A stretch of 64,000 bases of DNA from Bacteroidota bacterium (GTDB lineage Bacteria; Bacteroidota; Ignavibacteria; Kapaibacteriales; HRBIN21), in the NCBI GenBank assembly GCA_030550395.1, contig JAUQPL010000001.1, positions 379,795 to 443,794 on the forward strand, written 5' to 3'. The notes beneath the pieces were generated by a model that was not told the origin of the DNA, did not search any database, and worked only from the letters and a program-made list of their open reading frames with translations. A program made the translations under genes and the position numbers. The number at the start of each line of letters is the position of its first letter. The stretch's first letter is position 1. Below are positions 47,506 to 56,843 of this stretch, in pieces.

Positions 47506-47673
47506 CGCTGTAGCTTTCTTGAGAACTGCCGAACCTTATCCACGTGGAGCAAGTACAAAACTACTGTGGGACGCTCCAACGCCGTAGCAGCCAAAAGCTG
47601 CAATAAAGCTGCTTCCTGCTGCGTCCCCAGTCGTGAACCTTTGAGAGTGTCACTGAATAGACCCCTAGCCGAC

Positions 47674-50172
47674 ATGGAAGGGAACTTCTCGCAGCGGATG
47701 CAGGAGGTACTTCGCTTGAGCCGAGAAGAGGCTCTACGCTTAGGACACGACTACATCGGCACAGAGCACTTATTGTTAGCAATTCTTCGCGAAGGCGGAG
47801 GGATGGCTGTGCGTATCCTCCGTAATCTCTCCGTTGACCTTGCCCGTCTTCAGCGAGCTATTGAAGATAACGTGCGCACGTATGGAGGGACGCTGACTAT
47901 CGGCAATATTCCCTTAACCAAGCAAGCAGAGCGGGTCCTTAAGCTGAGCTACTTGGAAGCTCGCGCCCAGAAAGCCGATCTGATCGGCACCGAACACCTT
48001 CTGCTTGCACTGCTGCGGGAAGGCGACACCATCGCAGCCCAACTGCTGGCACACTTTGGAGTAACCTACGAAACTGCCCGGCAAGAGTTACAGAACATCC
48101 TCAGTGGACGCCCCACCACTCCCCGCAGCGAACGAACAGGGAGGGTCCGCGTGGTTGAACGGGTTAAAACGCCCGTACTGGACAACTTCGGACGCGACCT
48201 CACTAAGCTTGCCCTGGAAGGAAAGCTGGATCCTGTCATTGGACGAGAAAAGGAGATCGAACGGGTTGCCCAAGTCCTTGCTCGACGGAAGAAAAATAAC
48301 CCTGTCCTTATCGGCGAGCCCGGTGTCGGGAAAACAGCTATTGTGGAAGGGCTTGCTCTCCGGATTGTCGAGCGGAAGGTCCCCCGCGTCCTTCTGGACA
48401 AGCGTATCGTCACGCTGGACTTAGCTGCCCTGGTTGCCGGCACGAAGTACCGTGGACAATTTGAAGAGCGAGTCAAGGCCATTCTCAACGAGCTGGAGAA
48501 AGCCCGTGACGTCATCCTCTTCATCGATGAGCTCCACACCCTGGTCGGAGCCGGTGGAGCCTCAGGCTCCCTGGATGCCTCTAACATGTTTAAACCTGCT
48601 CTCGCTCGCGGCGAGATCCAATGCATCGGAGCGACCACGCTGGATGAATATCGGCAGTACATTGAGAAAGACGGTGCTCTGGAGCGGCGGTTCCAGAAGA
48701 TTCTCATCGATCCCCCCACTCCCGAAGAGACCTTCCACATCCTCATGAGCATCAAAGACCGCTACGAAGCCCATCACGGCGTTGTCTATACGGAGGAAGC
48801 CATCCGCGCATGCGTACGCCTGGCAGAGCGCTACATCACTGACCGCTATCTTCCGGACAAGGCTATTGATGTTATGGACGAGGCAGGCTCACGCGTGCAC
48901 TTGGCTCACTTAACCGTTCCGAAAGAGATCACGGAACTGGAGGAGCGCATTGAACAGATCCGCCGCCAGAAAAACCAGGTTGTTCGCACACAAAACTTTG
49001 AAGAAGCCGCTCGCCTGCGTGACATAGAGAAGAAGCTCCAAGCAGAGTTGGAAGCATTGAAAGAAGAATGGGAGCTGCGCTCTTCCGAGACAGTCTACCC
49101 CGTCACAGAGGAAGACGTCGCCGAGGTTGTCGCCATGATGACCGGCATCCCGGTCAATAAAGTTGCCCAAAGCGAGCAGCAGAAACTTCTCCACCTAGAG
49201 GAGGAACTGAAAAAGCACGTCGTCGGACAGGATGAGGCAATTGAACACTTAGTCCGTGCCATTCGCCGAGCCCGTGCAGGGCTGAAGGATCCCAACCGTC
49301 CGATTGGCTCATTTATGTTTTTGGGCCCGACAGGGGTTGGCAAGACTGAGCTAGCAAAGGCGCTTGCACGCTGCCTCTTCGACACCGAAGACGCCCTCAT
49401 CCGCATTGATATGAGCGAGTACATGGAGAAGCATTCCGTCTCCCGCCTCATCGGAGCTCCCCCCGGCTATGTCGGCTACGAGGAAGGAGGACAATTAACC
49501 GAGAAAGTACGCCGAAAGCCTTACAGTATCATCCTGCTAGACGAAATTGAGAAAGCCCACCCCGACGTCTTCAATATCCTGCTCCAGGTCCTCGATGATG
49601 GCATCCTCACCGATGGACTGGGACGCCGGGTAGACTTCAAGAACACCATCATTATCATGACCAGCAACATCGGCACACGGGACTTGAAAGCCGGTGGGCG
49701 GATCGGCTTCACCGCAAATCCGGAGACGGATAACTACGAAACCCTGCGCAGCACGATTGAGGAAGCTGTCCGTCGCCTCTTCAATCCAGAGTTCCTCAAT
49801 CGGGTGGATGAATACATCATCTTCCGTCCTCTCAAGCGCGAGCATATTTCCCGTATCATTGACATCCAACTCCAGCGCTTGCTGAAACGCTTGGAGGTCC
49901 AGCACATCTGCTTGGAACTGACGAAATCTGCCCGCGAGTTCCTCGTAGACAAAGGCTTTGATGAAAAGTTCGGAGCCCGCCCGCTGCGTCGGGCCCTCCA
50001 GCGGTACTTGGAAGACCCGCTAGCGGAGGAGCTCCTGAAAGGAACTATCAAGGACGGAGCCTATGTTCGTGTTCGCTTTGACAAGCGGCTCAATCGCCTG
50101 ACCTTTACCGATGTCTCCCAGCAGAACAACGTCAGTGAAGAAATGCAGGAAGAGGGGGTCTCCCCTGAATAA
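47674..50172 (+). CDS. clpC: ATP-dependent Clp protease ATP-binding subunit ClpC
   Basis: Clp_N repeats ([21 protein letters not shown]), two AAA+ Walker motifs ([30 protein letters not shown]), UVR motif, ClpB D2-small C-terminus. Confidence 0.96.
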   Translation: MEGNFSQRMQEVLRLSREEALRLGHDYIGTEHLLLAILREGGGMAVRILRNLSVDLARLQRAIEDNVRTYGGTLTIGNIPLTKQAERVLKLSYLEARAQKADLIGTEHLLLALLREGDTIAAQLLAHFGVTYETARQELQNILSGRPTTPRSERTGRVRVVERVKTPVLDNFGRDLTKLALEGKLDPVIGREKEIERVAQVLARRKKNNPVLIGEPGVGKTAIVEGLALRIVERKVPRVLLDKRIVTLDLAALVAGTKYRGQFEERVKAILNELEKARDVILFIDELHTLVGAGGASGSLDASNMFKPALARGEIQCIGATTLDEYRQYIEKDGALERRFQKILIDPPTPEETFHILMSIKDRYEAHHGVVYTEEAIRACVRLAERYITDRYLPDKAIDVMDEAGSRVHLAHLTVPKEITELEERIEQIRRQKNQVVRTQNFEEAARLRDIEKKLQAELEALKEEWELRSSETVYPVTEEDVAEVVAMMTGIPVNKVAQSEQQKLLHLEEELKKHVVGQDEAIEHLVRAIRRARAGLKDPNRPIGSFMFLGPTGVGKTELAKALARCLFDTEDALIRIDMSEYMEKHSVSRLIGAPPGYVGYEEGGQLTEKVRRKPYSIILLDEIEKAHPDVFNILLQVLDDGILTDGLGRRVDFKNTIIIMTSNIGTRDLKAGGRIGFTANPETDNYETLRSTIEEAVRRLFNPEFLNRVDEYIIFRPLKREHISRIIDIQLQRLLKRLEVQHICLELTKSAREFLVDKGFDEKFGARPLRRALQRYLEDPLAEELLKGTIKDGAYVRVRFDKRLNRLTFTDVSQQNNVSEEMQEEGVSPE

Positions 50173-50186
50173 CCCACTCCAAGGTA

Positions 50187-51305
50187 ATGCGAACCCTCCC
50201 ACTTCACATTGATGGAAAACTTCACCTGAAAGGTCTCCCTCGTACAGAGCTGGAAGCATTCTTGCAACAATGGGGTGAGCCCCGCTACCGTGCCGTCCAA
50301 CTTATGGAATGGCTCTACGCCAAAGGGGTTGAAGATTTCACCGCCATGACGAACCTCCCCAAGGAACTCCGACAGCGCCTGGCGGAAAACACTACCCTCC
50401 AGACACTTCGCATAGAGCGATGGCAACGCTCTGCTTGGGACGGCACTACAAAACTTCTGTTCCGCCTTCCTGATAATGCCGCTATTGAAGCAGTTCTCAT
50501 CCCTGCCTCCCATGCCAACGGTACCCGACACCGTCTGACACTCTGCGTCTCCACTCAGGTTGGCTGTCCCTTAGGATGTGCCTTCTGCGCCACCGCCTCT
50601 CTCCGGCTCCAACGGAATCTCAACACAGCCGAAATTGTCGACCAGCTCCTCTGCGCTCGCAAGCTAGTCGGCGAACCCATTACAAACGTTGTCTTCATGG
50701 GGATGGGCGAACCCCTGTTGAACTTGGACTCTGTTATACACGCGCTACAGATCTGGACGGACCCAGCAGCTTCCCTCCTTTCCGCACGCCGCATTACCCT
50801 CTCCACAGCTGGCATTGTCCCCGGAATCTACCGCTTAGCCGATACAGGGCTCCGCATCAAACTGGCTGTTTCCCTCCACACGGCGGATCAGAGCCTACGC
50901 GAGCGCCTGATGCCGATTGCGCGACGGTATCCCCTCCCGGAACTGCAGCGTGCCGCGCGCTACTACAGCGAGCGAACCCAACGTCCAGTGACATACGAAT
51001 ACATCCTCTTCGATGGGCTCAATGACTCCCCGGCCGATGCCGATGCCCTTGCTCGCTTCGTTAAAGCAACCCCTCGAGCCAAGGTCAATTTGCTTCCCTT
51101 CCATCCAATTGATTTCGTCCACCCGACAGGCATTGCAGCAACTCTGCGTCCTAGTCCACCAGAGCGAATCGCTGCCTTTCAGAAGCGCCTCCACATGCAC
51201 GGCATCATCGCCACCGTTCGAAGCTCTCACGGCATTGATATTGACGCCGCCTGTGGGCAGTTAGCCCTTTCGTGGGAACGCGGCTACGCGTCCGCTTCTC
51301 CCTAG
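50187..51305 (+). CDS. rlmN: Dual-specificity RNA methyltransferase RlmN
   Basis: CVSTQVGCPLGCAFCATASLRLQRNL radical SAM; NVVFMGMGEPLLNLDSV; VTYEYILFDGLND; TVRSSHGIDIDAACGQL. Confidence 0.95.
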   Translation: MRTLPLHIDGKLHLKGLPRTELEAFLQQWGEPRYRAVQLMEWLYAKGVEDFTAMTNLPKELRQRLAENTTLQTLRIERWQRSAWDGTTKLLFRLPDNAAIEAVLIPASHANGTRHRLTLCVSTQVGCPLGCAFCATASLRLQRNLNTAEIVDQLLCARKLVGEPITNVVFMGMGEPLLNLDSVIHALQIWTDPAASLLSARRITLSTAGIVPGIYRLADTGLRIKLAVSLHTADQSLRERLMPIARRYPLPELQRAARYYSERTQRPVTYEYILFDGLNDSPADADALARFVKATPRAKVNLLPFHPIDFVHPTGIAATLRPSPPERIAAFQKRLHMHGIIATVRSSHGIDIDAACGQLALSWERGYASASP

Positions 51306-51404
51306 CCCTTCTTCAGCTCATCCCTGATGCTGAGCTTGGTCAGAGGCTGCTCTGCTGACGAGGCATAGTTTCGCACACGGTGCTACGAGAGCTTGCTCCC
51401 ACCA

Positions 51405-54053
51405 ATGTACCCCGCCGAGCCATACCGCATCAAGACGGTAGAGCTCCGTCAGATGCTGACAGTAGAAGAACGAGGGCAAGCCCTGCGCCGCGCTCGATAT
51501 AACCCCTATCGGCTCTCCCAAGAAGAGGTCTTCATCGACATGAGCCACTTCCGTGGACTTCACGCAATGAGCGACCATCAATGGGCAGGGATGCTCATTG
51601 GTGACGAAGCCTATGCTGGTAGCCGGAACTTTCACCATCTTGAACAGGCTGCACGGACAGCATTTGGCACTGCATGGGTCATCCCAACGCACCGTGGACG
51701 GGGAGCATTGAATCTTCTGGCCCATGCTTTCTTCCAACCAGGTACTCTCGTGCTCCATGGACCACTGAGCCCAATTGAACGCTTCCACTTCCAGCGCTTT
51801 GGTGCAGAATTGCTTCCTATCCCTGTCTCCCAAACTCCTATCGGTATTGCGCCTGCGCCGTTAGCATTGGAACATCTCCCACAGAGGCCAGACTCGCTCC
51901 TCTTCTACTGGCGCCTCTCTCCCGAAGAGCTCGGTTTCCCGATGACAGACTTGCACGCTCTCTCCCAAGTCTTCACCCAGCTCTCAGAGCACGGCATCCG
52001 CATTCTCTGGAATGCCTCTGGTTGTTTCGCCCATTGCGCCCTACAATCTGTCCCCATCCCCCTACTCCACCATCTGGCGCGCTACTGTACCGTTGTCCTC
52101 TGGAATGCACGCGAAGACGGCTTTTCCCACACTGGTGCTCTCCTGTGTGGCCGTGACCCCACCGTCCTACAGACCCTTCAATCGCTCGTTGTGGTCTACG
52201 AAGGACTGCATACCTACGGAGGACTTGCCGGACGCGACATGGAAGCGCTTGCCCGTGGGTTGGAGGAAGCGCTGACTCATCCTGAACTCTTCCACCATCA
52301 CGCCACCGTCCGGAACTGGATACGGAAGGAACTCCGCCATCGTGGTTTTCACCTCAACGAAACGGAAAGCCTTTGGGGAGTCCATATTCCTGCATCGGAC
52401 TTCGGTCGGCAAGCACATATTGAAGACCTGGTCGCTTTAGCTGCCACACTCTACCTTCTCTCCGGTATCCGCATTGGGATCAACGCCCATCACCTTTGGC
52501 TGGCGCTCCCCTTACGCCGCTATGTCCTGGAAGACTTCGCCTATACACTTAGAGCACTCCAGTATCTCCGCCAGGTAGCCTCCGACATTCCACGTTTCCA
52601 GTCCGGAGGACAATTGAACGACTTCTGGTTCGAAGAGGCAGACTTCATCCCCCAGGGCACGTTGCCCTACGGCGAAGTATCTGCGCCCCCAACTCTGCCA
52701 CCCTATCGCACTAAGCATGTAGAACTCCTATGCCGGCGGAGCCGTGAAGAGCGCGCTCGCTCCCTTTGCCGTGCTGGCTACAATACCTTCCTCCTCCGCT
52801 CAGAGGATGTGTTCATTGATCTTCTCACCGACTCTGGGACAGCGGCACAGAGCGACCTTCAATGGGCAGCAATTCTCCAAGCACCCGAGCCCCTGAATCG
52901 GAGTACCGCCTGGGAAGTTTTCTCCGCTACCGTCTCCGAAGTCCTAGGCTTCCCCTTCGTCATCCCCACCCACCAAGGACGCGCCGCTGAACATATCCTC
53001 TCGCAGAGCCTTATCCGACCCGGACAATACGTACTCAACAACATGTACTTCACCACCACTCGGGAGCATCAAGAACGGGCCGGTGGCATCTTCGTTGACC
53101 TCATTGTCCCTCAAGCCCACAACCCCGAAGACCCCTACCCCTTCAAAGGCGACATGGACATTGAAGCTGTAGAAGCCTTCATCCGCCGCCATGGACCAAG
53201 CAGCATTGCCTATATCTGCCTGGAGATGAATGTAAACATGGCGGGTGGACAGCCGGTATCTCTGGAAGGAACACGGCGCTTGTCTGCCATCGCCCGTTAC
53301 TATGGTATTCCGCTCGTCTTCGATGCCACCCGTTGCGCCGAAAATGCTTATTTCATCCGCCAACGGGAAGAAGGACAGGCAGAGCGCCCTATTACTGAAA
53401 TTCTCCGAGAACTGATGAGCTACGCCGATGCTTTGACTTTCTCGGCGAAAAAAGATCCCCTGGTCAACATCGGGGGTTTCATTGCCGTACGCGAGGCAGC
53501 CCTGTATCGCCGTATGCTCACACTCCTCCGCCTGTTCGAAGGCGAACAATATACTGGCGGATTAGCTGCTCGTGACCTCTTAGCAATGGCGCAAGGACTT
53601 CGGGAGATGCTCTCCCTGGACTATCTCCGGTCTCGTATTGAGCAGGTACGGCAGTTAGGGGAAGCGCTCCTGGCCGAAGGCATCCCCATCGTCGTCCCTA
53701 TCGGAGGACATGCTGTCTACGTAGATGCTAAGCGCTTCCTCCCCCACATTCCACAAGCAGAGTTCCCTGCTCAACGGCTCGCAGCGGAACTATATCTTGA
53801 AAGCGGTGTTCGCTCAATGGAACGGGGAACCGTCTCTGCCGGACGCGATCCCCGGACAGGACATCACCGCTACCCTACGCTGGAGCTTGTCCGCCTCACG
53901 CTGCCCCGCCGAGTGTATACATCTGCTCACATCGCCACCGTCGTCGAAGGACTCCGTGCCGTATGGAAACGCCGCAAGGCAATCCGTGGCCTACGAATGA
54001 TCTACGAACCTCCAGTCCTCCGATTCTTTACCGCCCGCTTCGAACCCTTATAG
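51405..54053 (+). CDS. Tandem (fused) tyrosine phenol-lyase-like protein: degenerate N-terminal domain plus PLP-competent C-terminal domain
   Basis: Both halves align with beta-eliminating lyases. N-half: YPAEPYRIKTVEL..MSDHQWAGMLIGDEAYAGSRNFHHLE..VIPTHRGRGA..VVVYEGLHTYGGLAGRDMEALARGL. C-half: YNTFLLRSEDVFIDLLTDSGT..VIPTHQGRAAE..NNMYFTTTREHQE..FDATRCAENAYFI..FSAKKDPLVNIGGF..GVRSMERG..VRLTLPRRVYT..RFFTARF. Confidence 0.92.
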   Translation: MYPAEPYRIKTVELRQMLTVEERGQALRRARYNPYRLSQEEVFIDMSHFRGLHAMSDHQWAGMLIGDEAYAGSRNFHHLEQAARTAFGTAWVIPTHRGRGALNLLAHAFFQPGTLVLHGPLSPIERFHFQRFGAELLPIPVSQTPIGIAPAPLALEHLPQRPDSLLFYWRLSPEELGFPMTDLHALSQVFTQLSEHGIRILWNASGCFAHCALQSVPIPLLHHLARYCTVVLWNAREDGFSHTGALLCGRDPTVLQTLQSLVVVYEGLHTYGGLAGRDMEALARGLEEALTHPELFHHHATVRNWIRKELRHRGFHLNETESLWGVHIPASDFGRQAHIEDLVALAATLYLLSGIRIGINAHHLWLALPLRRYVLEDFAYTLRALQYLRQVASDIPRFQSGGQLNDFWFEEADFIPQGTLPYGEVSAPPTLPPYRTKHVELLCRRSREERARSLCRAGYNTFLLRSEDVFIDLLTDSGTAAQSDLQWAAILQAPEPLNRSTAWEVFSATVSEVLGFPFVIPTHQGRAAEHILSQSLIRPGQYVLNNMYFTTTREHQERAGGIFVDLIVPQAHNPEDPYPFKGDMDIEAVEAFIRRHGPSSIAYICLEMNVNMAGGQPVSLEGTRRLSAIARYYGIPLVFDATRCAENAYFIRQREEGQAERPITEILRELMSYADALTFSAKKDPLVNIGGFIAVREAALYRRMLTLLRLFEGEQYTGGLAARDLLAMAQGLREMLSLDYLRSRIEQVRQLGEALLAEGIPIVVPIGGHAVYVDAKRFLPHIPQAEFPAQRLAAELYLESGVRSMERGTVSAGRDPRTGHHRYPTLELVRLTLPRRVYTSAHIATVVEGLRAVWKRRKAIRGLRMIYEPPVLRFFTARFEPL
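51414..52697 (+). repeat. N-terminal TPL-like domain copy (pseudoenzyme-like)
   Basis: Homologous at protein level to 52701-54053; the PLP-Lys position reads Glu (codon 52113-52115) in NAREDGFSHTGALLC. Confidence 0.85.
52701..54053 (+). repeat. C-terminal TPL-like domain copy (PLP lysine retained)
   Basis: SAKKD with the PLP Lys codon at 53451-53453; GDEAYAGS motif replaced by APEPLNRS. Confidence 0.88.
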
Positions 54054-54059
54054 AGCTGG

Positions 54060-55616
54060 CTATGAGGGAATCTCCAGCGAAACGATCCGCCGAACAACCT
54101 CGCCATCAGGGCCAACGGAGAGCACTCGGAGAAGCACCGCCTCTCCTGGCTTTCGCTGTCCCAGAAGGCGACGGAGCTCCGATGCAGAGCGAACAGGTGT
54201 ATTACCAACATGCGTAATGACATCACCTGAACGCAGCCCCCGCTCCCAGGCATAACTATAAGGAGTAACTCGGCGGACTTCCACCCCCTCCTCAATCTCA
54301 TAGCGAGACCGCGCCTGTTCTGAGAGAGCTCCAACACTGAAGCCCAACTTTTCCAAATCTACTGAACGCTCCTCTTCGACTGACTCCTCTCGCGACCCAT
54401 TTTCACTGACACGACTTATAGACGCTTGCTCATCCCGACGACGCAGGGTCACGCTTTTCTCCAGTCTTTTGCCATCCCGCCAAATAGTCAACCGAACAGT
54501 TTGCCCTGCTCGCCGTGTCACAACGAGTCCTTGAAGATGGTTCGGGCTCTTGACAGGAATACCATCAAACTCCAGGATGACATCGCCCTCCTTGATCCCT
54601 GCTCGCTCGGCCGCACCACCCTTCAGCACATTGGAGACAATTGCGCCCTGAGGCTTATCCAGCCCAAGTGCTTTTGCCGTCACATCATCCACCGGCTGGA
54701 TCTGTACACCGATATAGCCCCGGTCAATCTTTCCATCTTCCAACAGGTCCTCCACTACTGCCCGCACGATATCAACGGGGACGGCAAAGCCATAGCCTTG
54801 GTAAAAGCCCGTGGTTGTTGCAATCGCTGTGTTGATGCCAATGAGCGCTCCCTGGAGAGTAAAGAGCCCCCCACCACTGTTGCCAGGATTAATAGCGGCA
54901 TCCGTTTGGATGAAGTTCTCCACAGCATAGGGATCTCCACTGATGACTCCCAAGCCTCCACGCCCAACTGCGCTGACAATTCCGGCTGTCACCGTTGAGC
55001 GCAATCCAAAGGGATTGCCTACCGCTATAACCCACTCACCTACCTGGATGTCCTCCACATTACCAAAGTAAGCAGGCTTGAGACCTCGGGCATCAATCTT
55101 CAGCAATGCTAGATCCGTCAGTGGATCACGTCCCACAATCTTGGCCCGGTATTCCTTGCCTTCGTGTGTGATGACACGAATGTCCTCCTCCTTGGCCTTT
55201 TCTACCACATGATTATTCGTGACGATGTAGCCGTCCTCCGTGACAATCACGCCCGAGCCCTGTGCCCGCTGCGGTGGCGGGGTCAAACCTTCTGGAATTC
55301 GCTCCTCAAAGAAGCGGCGGAAGGGACCAAAGAACTCAAAGACCCTCCCTTCCTCTTCCCTTTCCCGCAGGACTCGGATACCCACCACCGAAGGCATAAC
55401 GGCATTAGCCACCTCGGTAAAGACACGGTTAAACTGGCGGACATTCTCACTAATTGAAATCGGTGGCTGCTTCGCTCCAAGGTGGACAGGCGATCGCGTC
55501 TGCGCCAAGACGGAACCGATCACATCCCCAGACCCCACATGGGAGACTAGAACGATGCCCAATACCATCCCAACGCTAATAAGGGCAATAGCTGCAAAAA
55601 GCGTGCGCCGATCCAT
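54060..55616 (-). CDS. htrA: Do/HtrA-family periplasmic serine protease with two PDZ domains
   Basis: GSGVIVTEDGYIVTNNHVV, DLALLKIDA, TDAAINPGNSGGGLF catalytic triad; two PDZ segments. Confidence 0.94.
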   Translation of the reverse strand: MDRRTLFAAIALISVGMVLGIVLVSHVGSGDVIGSVLAQTRSPVHLGAKQPPISISENVRQFNRVFTEVANAVMPSVVGIRVLREREEEGRVFEFFGPFRRFFEERIPEGLTPPPQRAQGSGVIVTEDGYIVTNNHVVEKAKEEDIRVITHEGKEYRAKIVGRDPLTDLALLKIDARGLKPAYFGNVEDIQVGEWVIAVGNPFGLRSTVTAGIVSAVGRGGLGVISGDPYAVENFIQTDAAINPGNSGGGLFTLQGALIGINTAIATTTGFYQGYGFAVPVDIVRAVVEDLLEDGKIDRGYIGVQIQPVDDVTAKALGLDKPQGAIVSNVLKGGAAERAGIKEGDVILEFDGIPVKSPNHLQGLVVTRRAGQTVRLTIWRDGKRLEKSVTLRRRDEQASISRVSENGSREESVEEERSVDLEKLGFSVGALSEQARSRYEIEEGVEVRRVTPYSYAWERGLRSGDVITHVGNTPVRSASELRRLLGQRKPGEAVLLRVLSVGPDGEVVRRIVSLEIPS

Positions 55617-55689
55617 CTTCTGCTTCCACCAAAGGGTGGGACAACTTCATCAGGTCCTGCCTTTAGACGAAGATTCACACACCGTCGTA

Positions 55690-56517
55690 TTAAGGGTTCC
55701 CTTTCAACACGAGGAAAAGGAGCGCCCCAAGTAGGATAACCCCAAAGAGCAGGAAGGCAAGCAGTAGCTGCTTCTCCAAATGCGCCATCCTCCCACTCAC
55801 CCGCTGCAGCTCGTTTCGGAGACGGGTGATGACAACCTCCTCCTGCTGTGCCACAACTACTGGCATCTCGGGCGGCGGAGCTCGTTCGGTGAGAGAACGT
55901 TCTAACTGGACCACCAGAGTAGCAAGCTCTGTTACCTGATGCTCCAGCGGTTGAAGGCGAAGTTCAACACTCTGGAGTGCCTGCTGTCGGAGCTGGGTTG
56001 GGTCGAGCTCCTCCCGCAAGGACTTTATCTGCTGTCGGAGTTCGCTCACATCACGCTGGCAGAGAAGACGAATTACATGGAGTCGCTGCTCCACATTCTG
56101 CAGTCCTTCCTGGAGATTTCGCAGCAGGAGAGCAACTTTCTGCTCTGTACTACGCACCTTGAGCTCTGCCTGAGCCAGTGCCTCGGCAACCTGCCCAGCG
56201 AAGTGCTCGGGAAGTTGCACGACTTGGCGTAACATCTCCTCAACCTGGTCTACCCGAGTGATAATATCCCGTAATGCCGCTACCCGCTCAGTAAGCCGGG
56301 ATACCGTTTCCTCGATTTGACGGCGAAACTGTTGAATGAGGAGCTCCCGCTGCTGATGAAAATGCTCCACTTCAGTAAGCAATTGCTCGCGCTGACGTTG
56401 AAGCTGCTGGAGTAGCTCCTCCACACGAGAGAAAGCTTCTGCGTAAGCTTGTGCTTGCTGCCGAATGGTGTCAAAGAGAGCAACAATCTCAGCGCTCAGC
56501 GCTTTGCTTTCCGCCAT
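55690..56517 (-). CDS. Long coiled-coil protein with C-terminal tail anchor
   Basis: Continuous heptad-like Gln/Glu/Leu pattern; C-terminal LLLAFLLFGVILLGALLFLVLKGNP TM. Confidence 0.65.
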   Translation of the reverse strand: MAESKALSAEIVALFDTIRQQAQAYAEAFSRVEELLQQLQRQREQLLTEVEHFHQQRELLIQQFRRQIEETVSRLTERVAALRDIITRVDQVEEMLRQVVQLPEHFAGQVAEALAQAELKVRSTEQKVALLLRNLQEGLQNVEQRLHVIRLLCQRDVSELRQQIKSLREELDPTQLRQQALQSVELRLQPLEHQVTELATLVVQLERSLTERAPPPEMPVVVAQQEEVVITRLRNELQRVSGRMAHLEKQLLLAFLLFGVILLGALLFLVLKGNP

Positions 56518-56786
56518 GGACGTGTGTACTCCAGAAAGTAGCTTAGCGCCTCGGAAAGTTCCCGGAGTAAGTCCCGCTCTAATCCCGGAACGGGTCTAGG
56601 CGAGCACCGGAGTAAGATCTCGTACATGTCATGCCGAAATCGTTCGTCTTTCTGTAAGAGCTCGGCACAATGTTCATGCAAAAACTCATACAGTATACCC
56701 TCTTCAGCCAGTTCCTCGTAAAAGCGCCGGGGAACGGCTCGACGGAAGTACCACTGCTGGAGCCATCCCGACTGTCGCTCCGCCAT
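56496..56786 (-). CDS. Small hypothetical cytoplasmic protein
   Basis: MAERQSGWLQQWYFRRAVPRRFYEELAEEG..; overlaps the start of the coiled-coil gene by about 22 bp, consistent with translational coupling. Confidence 0.5.
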   Translation of the reverse strand: MAERQSGWLQQWYFRRAVPRRFYEELAEEGILYEFLHEHCAELLQKDERFRHDMYEILLRCSPRPVPGLERDLLRELSEALSYFLEYTRPWRKAKR

Positions 56787-56843
56787 TGGGATTCGGTCAC
56801 TGTACCGCAAGGAGTATCGGACGTTTACCAGCAAACCTAAGTA

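Noticed and set aside
47476-47673. N-terminal extension of ClpC in the ORF track
   Set aside because: ClpC family proteins begin at the [13 protein letters not shown] position; the upstream part overlaps the divergent kinase gene.
51405-54053. Interpretation of the fused lyase as tryptophanase or as two separate genes
   Set aside because: The frame is continuous with no internal stop, and the C-half carries TPL-type SMERG and FTTTR motifs; tryptophanase is less likely. A misassembly cannot be excluded without reads.
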